Assembly (NCBI RefSeq): GCF_003002895.1
Contig: NZ_PVTI01000018.1
Coordinates: forward strand, 19,718-83,717
Direction: 5' to 3'
Source: Knoellia remsis
GTDB lineage: Bacteria; Actinomycetota; Actinomycetes; Actinomycetales; Dermatophilaceae
Length of the DNA stretch: 64,000 nt
The position numbers and the translations under genes were made by a program. The notes under the pieces are model-generated. The model was not told where the DNA came from. It ran no database searches and worked only from the letters and a program-made list of their open reading frames with translations. Below are positions 61,539 through 64,000 of the stretch, piece after piece; the stretch's first letter is position 1; each line of letters opens with the position of its first letter.

Positions 61539-62944
61539 GCGCCGCGCACCGCCTTGTCGTAGAGGTGAGGGAAGCGGAAGTCCGGGTCATAGGTCTGCTT
61601 CAGGACGGCATACCGCTCACCGCCGTAAAGCCGGTCGAACTCGTGGCGCTCGTAGAACGACTCCGAGTAGAGGGACTTGTGTCCGTCGAGGTCGCTCACG
61701 GCCCTCTCGATGGCGCGGTTCGTCTCCCCCGGTGCGCCTCCCGGGACGCTGGACCAGAAGCCGATGTTGACGTAGGTGCGGCCCGGCTCGAGCGGGTAGA
61801 GGTCCCATGGTGTCGTGGAGCGAAGACGCAACGGGCACAACCAGATCGGCTCGATCGGCACCTCGTCGAGGAACCACGACAGGAACGTCGCTGTGTTCTC
61901 GATGGGGACCTCGACGTCCTGGACGACGCGCTCGCGTGGTGGGTTGCCCCTGCGGGCCTCGAGCCGGTCGGAGAAGTGGGTCCGGTTGTCGAGCGCGACG
62001 AGCTTCCAGTAGACGCTCGAGCGGCGCAGGCGACGCGGCCAGAGTCGTCGCACCTGGGGGTTCTGGGCGCCGAAGGCGCGCGAGCACCAGAACCAGTCGG
62101 TGTCCCAACGCCAGAGGTAGTCGTGGGTGGTGAGGAGGTCGCGCTTCGGGTTCGGGTCGTCGTGCTGGATGGACCGGTAGTAGATCTGCTGTCCGGTGTA
62201 GTCGCTCGGTGTCGCCGGACCATCGGGGTGGGGGTCGTCGGTCTGCGCGCCGAGGGTGAGGTATGCCTCGTCGCGGCTGAAGGCGACGCCGTCGAGGTGG
62301 TCGACGTGCTCACCGTCGTGGGTGCCGGTCTCGGCGATGGTCGCGAGGGTCGCGGTGAGGCTGTCGAGGTCGCGGAACCGCAGGTGCCGCAGGGCGACGT
62401 ACTGCTGCACCGGCTCGAGCTCGATGCGCAGCCGGGTGGCGTAGCCGAGGGAGCCGTAGGAGTTGGGGAAGCCGCGGAAGAGATCGGCGTGCTCGTTGGT
62501 CGGGCTCGCGGTGACGATCTCGCCGGTGCCGGTGAGGACGTCCAGCTCGAGGACCGACTCGTGCGGGAGGCCGTTACGGAAGCTCGTCGACTCGATGCCG
62601 AGGCCGGTGACGGCGCCGCCGAGGGTGATGGTGCGCAGCTGCGGCACGACGAGGGGCGCGAGCCCGTGCGGGAGGGTGGCGGCGACGAGGTCCTCGTAGG
62701 TGCACATGCCGTCGACGTCGGCGGTGCGCGTGCCGGTGTCGACGACGCGGACGCCGGTGAGCCCGCTCGTGTCCAGGCCAGGAGTCACCGTGGCCGTGCG
62801 CTGGCGGAAGAGGTTGGAGGTGCGCTTGGCGAGCCGGACCCGTTCGGTGCGCGGGATGGCGGCGAAGCTGTCGAGCAGGGCGCGCTCCCCCGCCGTGCGG
62901 TTCCTGACCGCTGGCTGCGGGTCCGCTGGGAGTGCGCGCTCCAT
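61535..62944 (-). CDS. tmsA: FAD-binding 10-methylene-fatty acid reductase
   Basis: A 469-residue FAD-linked oxidase-fold protein. Blocks Y-E-D-L-V-A-A-T-L-P-H-G, T-I-T-L-G-G-A-V-T-G-L-G-I-E-S-T-S-F, G-L-P-H-E-S-V-L-E-L-D-V-L-T, and G-S-L-G-Y-A-T-R-L belong to the PCMH/DHCR24-like family. Beside tmsB it matches TmsA/BfaA, which reduces the methylene intermediate to the 10-methyl acyl chain. tmsA-tmsB order and four-base overlap are as in other actinobacteria. Confidence 0.88.
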   Translation of the reverse strand: MERALPADPQPAVRNRTAGERALLDSFAAIPRTERVRLAKRTSNLFRQRTATVTPGLDTSGLTGVRVVDTGTRTADVDGMCTYEDLVAATLPHGLAPLVVPQLRTITLGGAVTGLGIESTSFRNGLPHESVLELDVLTGTGEIVTASPTNEHADLFRGFPNSYGSLGYATRLRIELEPVQQYVALRHLRFRDLDSLTATLATIAETGTHDGEHVDHLDGVAFSRDEAYLTLGAQTDDPHPDGPATPSDYTGQQIYYRSIQHDDPNPKRDLLTTHDYLWRWDTDWFWCSRAFGAQNPQVRRLWPRRLRRSSVYWKLVALDNRTHFSDRLEARRGNPPRERVVQDVEVPIENTATFLSWFLDEVPIEPIWLCPLRLRSTTPWDLYPLEPGRTYVNIGFWSSVPGGAPGETNRAIERAVSDLDGHKSLYSESFYERHEFDRLYGGERYAVLKQTYDPDFRFPHLYDKAVRGA

Positions 62945-63002
62945 GGTCCGACGCTACGCCCACCCCTGCGGGCAGCCGCAACCGACAACCACGCGTGGCG
63001 CG

Positions 63003-63434
63003 TCAGCCGATGCGCGTGACGCCGTCGTGGCCGAGATCGGCGAGGACCCGGTCGACCTCTGCCCAGGTGGCTGCGCTCGGTCGCCGGGCGCGGGTGATGA
63101 CGTCGACCCCGGCCGGCGTGAACATCGTGCGGTCGAACTCGACGACCGCCCAGCTGCTGTCGGACGCGAGGTGACTGACCCGCCAGTCGCTGCGCAGGGG
63201 CCGGAGCAGCCCGGCACCGCGCCACCGGAAGGAGCGCGGCCCGGTGCGCGTGTCGACGCCGCGGATGTGGCGGGCGCGTCCCCGGCGGGTCCGGAACGCC
63301 ACGTCGTCGTCCATCACGTCGCCGCGGGGCGTGTAGGTGAAGGTGGGGTTCGTGCGCGACCCGTCGAGCCACATCGGGAACGTCGTCGCGACGATGTGCC
63401 AGGTCCCGGCCAGCTCGTCGACGAGGTCAGTCAC
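63003..63434 (-). CDS. Small lipocalin-like hypothetical protein
   Basis: A 143-residue protein from a GTG (V-T-D-L-V-D-E-L-A-G-T-W-H-I-V-A-T-T). The early G-T-W and a run of about eight alternating beta segments (F-T-Y-T-P-R-G-D-V, F-R-W-R-G-A-G-L-L, W-R-V-S-H-L-A, W-A-V-V-E-F-D) suggest a lipocalin-type barrel; the C-terminal helix is W-A-E-V-D-R-V-L-A-D-L-G. No signal peptide. It is 58 bases upstream of tmsA on the same strand. Assignment by pattern only. Confidence 0.6.
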   Translation of the reverse strand: MTDLVDELAGTWHIVATTFPMWLDGSRTNPTFTYTPRGDVMDDDVAFRTRRGRARHIRGVDTRTGPRSFRWRGAGLLRPLRSDWRVSHLASDSSWAVVEFDRTMFTPAGVDVITRARRPSAATWAEVDRVLADLGHDGVTRIG

Positions 63435-63739
63435 GCGCTCACGATAGGGGGTGGACGTGAGGGTGGACGTGAAGGCGGGCCCCATCACGGACACAAGAAG
63501 GAGGTGGCTGACGCGCCAGCGCCTGCCATCTCCGCTTGTGGACGGGGGCGGACTCAAACCGAACATCTGGCAGAGGTTCGAGCGCCTCGATTCCGCGTGG
63601 ATTCAGGCCAGACGCGCTACCGCCGACACGAAGCTGAGCGCCGACACAGCCGACTTCGAGGCAGTGTCGAAAGTTGAGTCCATAGGGTTGGTGTACGACG
63701 ACACCGGTGAGCGTGTCCCTACGCACGTAGGTGCGGTCA
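63435..63739. other. Gene-poor junction before the insertion sequence
   Basis: About 300 bases of clearly lower G+C from around 63540. A 98-codon plus-strand frame crosses it and stops within the first bases of the insertion sequence, but its protein matches nothing I know and codon use is poor. It is best read as spacer or the remnant of a locus broken by the insertion. Confidence 0.5.
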
Positions 63740-64000
63740 CCGCGTGATCCTTCGAGTGAACCTCTCACAGCACTCTCGAATGGAGCATCGCGATGACCGC
63801 GAACACCAGTATCGACCCTGCCGTCTTCCTGCACGACCAGCTCGCCCAGGCCAGCCCGGACCTGATGCGCGATCTGCTGACCACGTTCATCAACGCGCTG
63901 CTGTCGGCGCAGGCCGATAGCGTGTGCGGTGCCGAGTACGGCACCCGTAGCCCGGACCGCACCAATAGCCGCAACGGGTACCGGCACCGGGACCTGGACA
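63740..64000 (+). mobile_element. IS1081-like element of the IS256 family (left part)
   Basis: From about 63740 the sequence CGCGTGATCCTTCGA resembles, from memory, the left terminal inverted repeat of IS1081. It is 53 bases before the transposase ATG, as in that element. The right end lies outside the window. The exact boundary is an inference from this resemblance. Confidence 0.7.
63793..64000 (+). CDS. IS256-family transposase, N-terminal part
   Basis: The first 69 codons of a transposase. Features: D-Q-L-A-Q-A-S-P-D-L-M-R-D-L-L-T-T-F, A-D-S-V-C-G-A-E-Y-G-T-R-S, and N-S-R-N-G-Y-R-H-R-D-L-D, the conserved N-terminal domain of IS1081-type mutator transposases. GGAGC lies before the ATG. The catalytic DDE domain is beyond the window edge, so intactness cannot be judged. 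Confidence 0.95.
   Translation, partial: MTANTSIDPAVFLHDQLAQASPDLMRDLLTTFINALLSAQADSVCGAEYGTRSPDRTNSRNGYRHRDLD

Noticed and set aside
63451..63747. 98-codon plus-strand gene
   Set aside because: No similarity recognised, poor codon pattern and a stop supplied by the insertion-sequence end; kept only as part of the junction description.

Overview
This is a high-GC (about 70 percent by eye) actinobacterial chromosome segment. Gene order and protein character point to Micrococcales, most likely the Intrasporangiaceae (Janibacter/Knoellia/Tetrasphaera type). Supporting signs are the hisS-relA-apt-secFD-yajC-ruvBAC-yebC-pdxT ... pdxS-pimA-acyltransferase-pgsA-HIT-thrS order also known from Mycobacterium, a cmk-der and scpAB-parA-xerD block, PIM lipid genes and a 10-methyl fatty acid (tms/bfa) pair. 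The genus is an inference.

Layout. 0-0.8 kb: a DUF433/DUF5615 toxin-antitoxin pair beside tRNA-Pro(GGG). 0.9-13.4 kb: a mostly co-oriented minus-strand housekeeping block: membrane protein, chrA, der, alpha/beta hydrolase, cmk, tyrA, rluB, scpB, scpA, parA, xerD, ald. 13.5-18.7 kb: membrane protein, hisS, MBL hydrolase, membrane-anchored cyclophilin and DUF349 protein. 18.8-29.5 kb: relA, apt, secF, secD, yajC, ruvB, ruvA, ruvC, yebC, pdxT. 29.6-35.0 kb: accessory genes (unknown protein, a MraY outside a dcw cluster, kynU, fdhD, unknown membrane protein, Phd/VapC) that separate pdxT from pdxS. 35.1-40.2 kb: pdxS, LemA-like, pimA, PIM acyltransferase, pgsA, HIT. 40.4-42.9 kb: a second insert (MFS transporter, secreted protein, GNAT) before thrS. 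45-48.3 kb: two GNAT-like proteins and an S9 peptidase. 48.4-54.8 kb: a fatty-acid module (MaoC hydratase, FabG4-type reductase, thiolase; divergent TetR and acyl-CoA oxidase/dehydrogenase). 54.8-59 kb: methyltransferase, Tat-type secreted protein, GH92 mannosidase. 59-63.4 kb: FAD reductase, tmsB, tmsA, lipocalin-like protein. The window ends inside an IS1081-like IS256-family element.

The least expected signal is not a gene. An octamer, CGGCATAC/GTATGCCG, often extended to about GAGCGGACGGCATACCG, recurs roughly once per kilobase on both strands (about 59 exact copies by my manual count; two to three expected from base composition). It occurs in several reading frames, including frames that force the rare Ile codon ATA. 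It forms inverted pairs between genes and builds a 45-bp tandem array inside apt. This resembles how DNA-uptake or other genome-wide recognition words behave, but I know of no described function for it here. Several other families of perfect inverted or tandem repeats sit in gene junctions (4.6, 14.1, 18.7, 25.5, 31.5, 48.3 and 58.9 kb).
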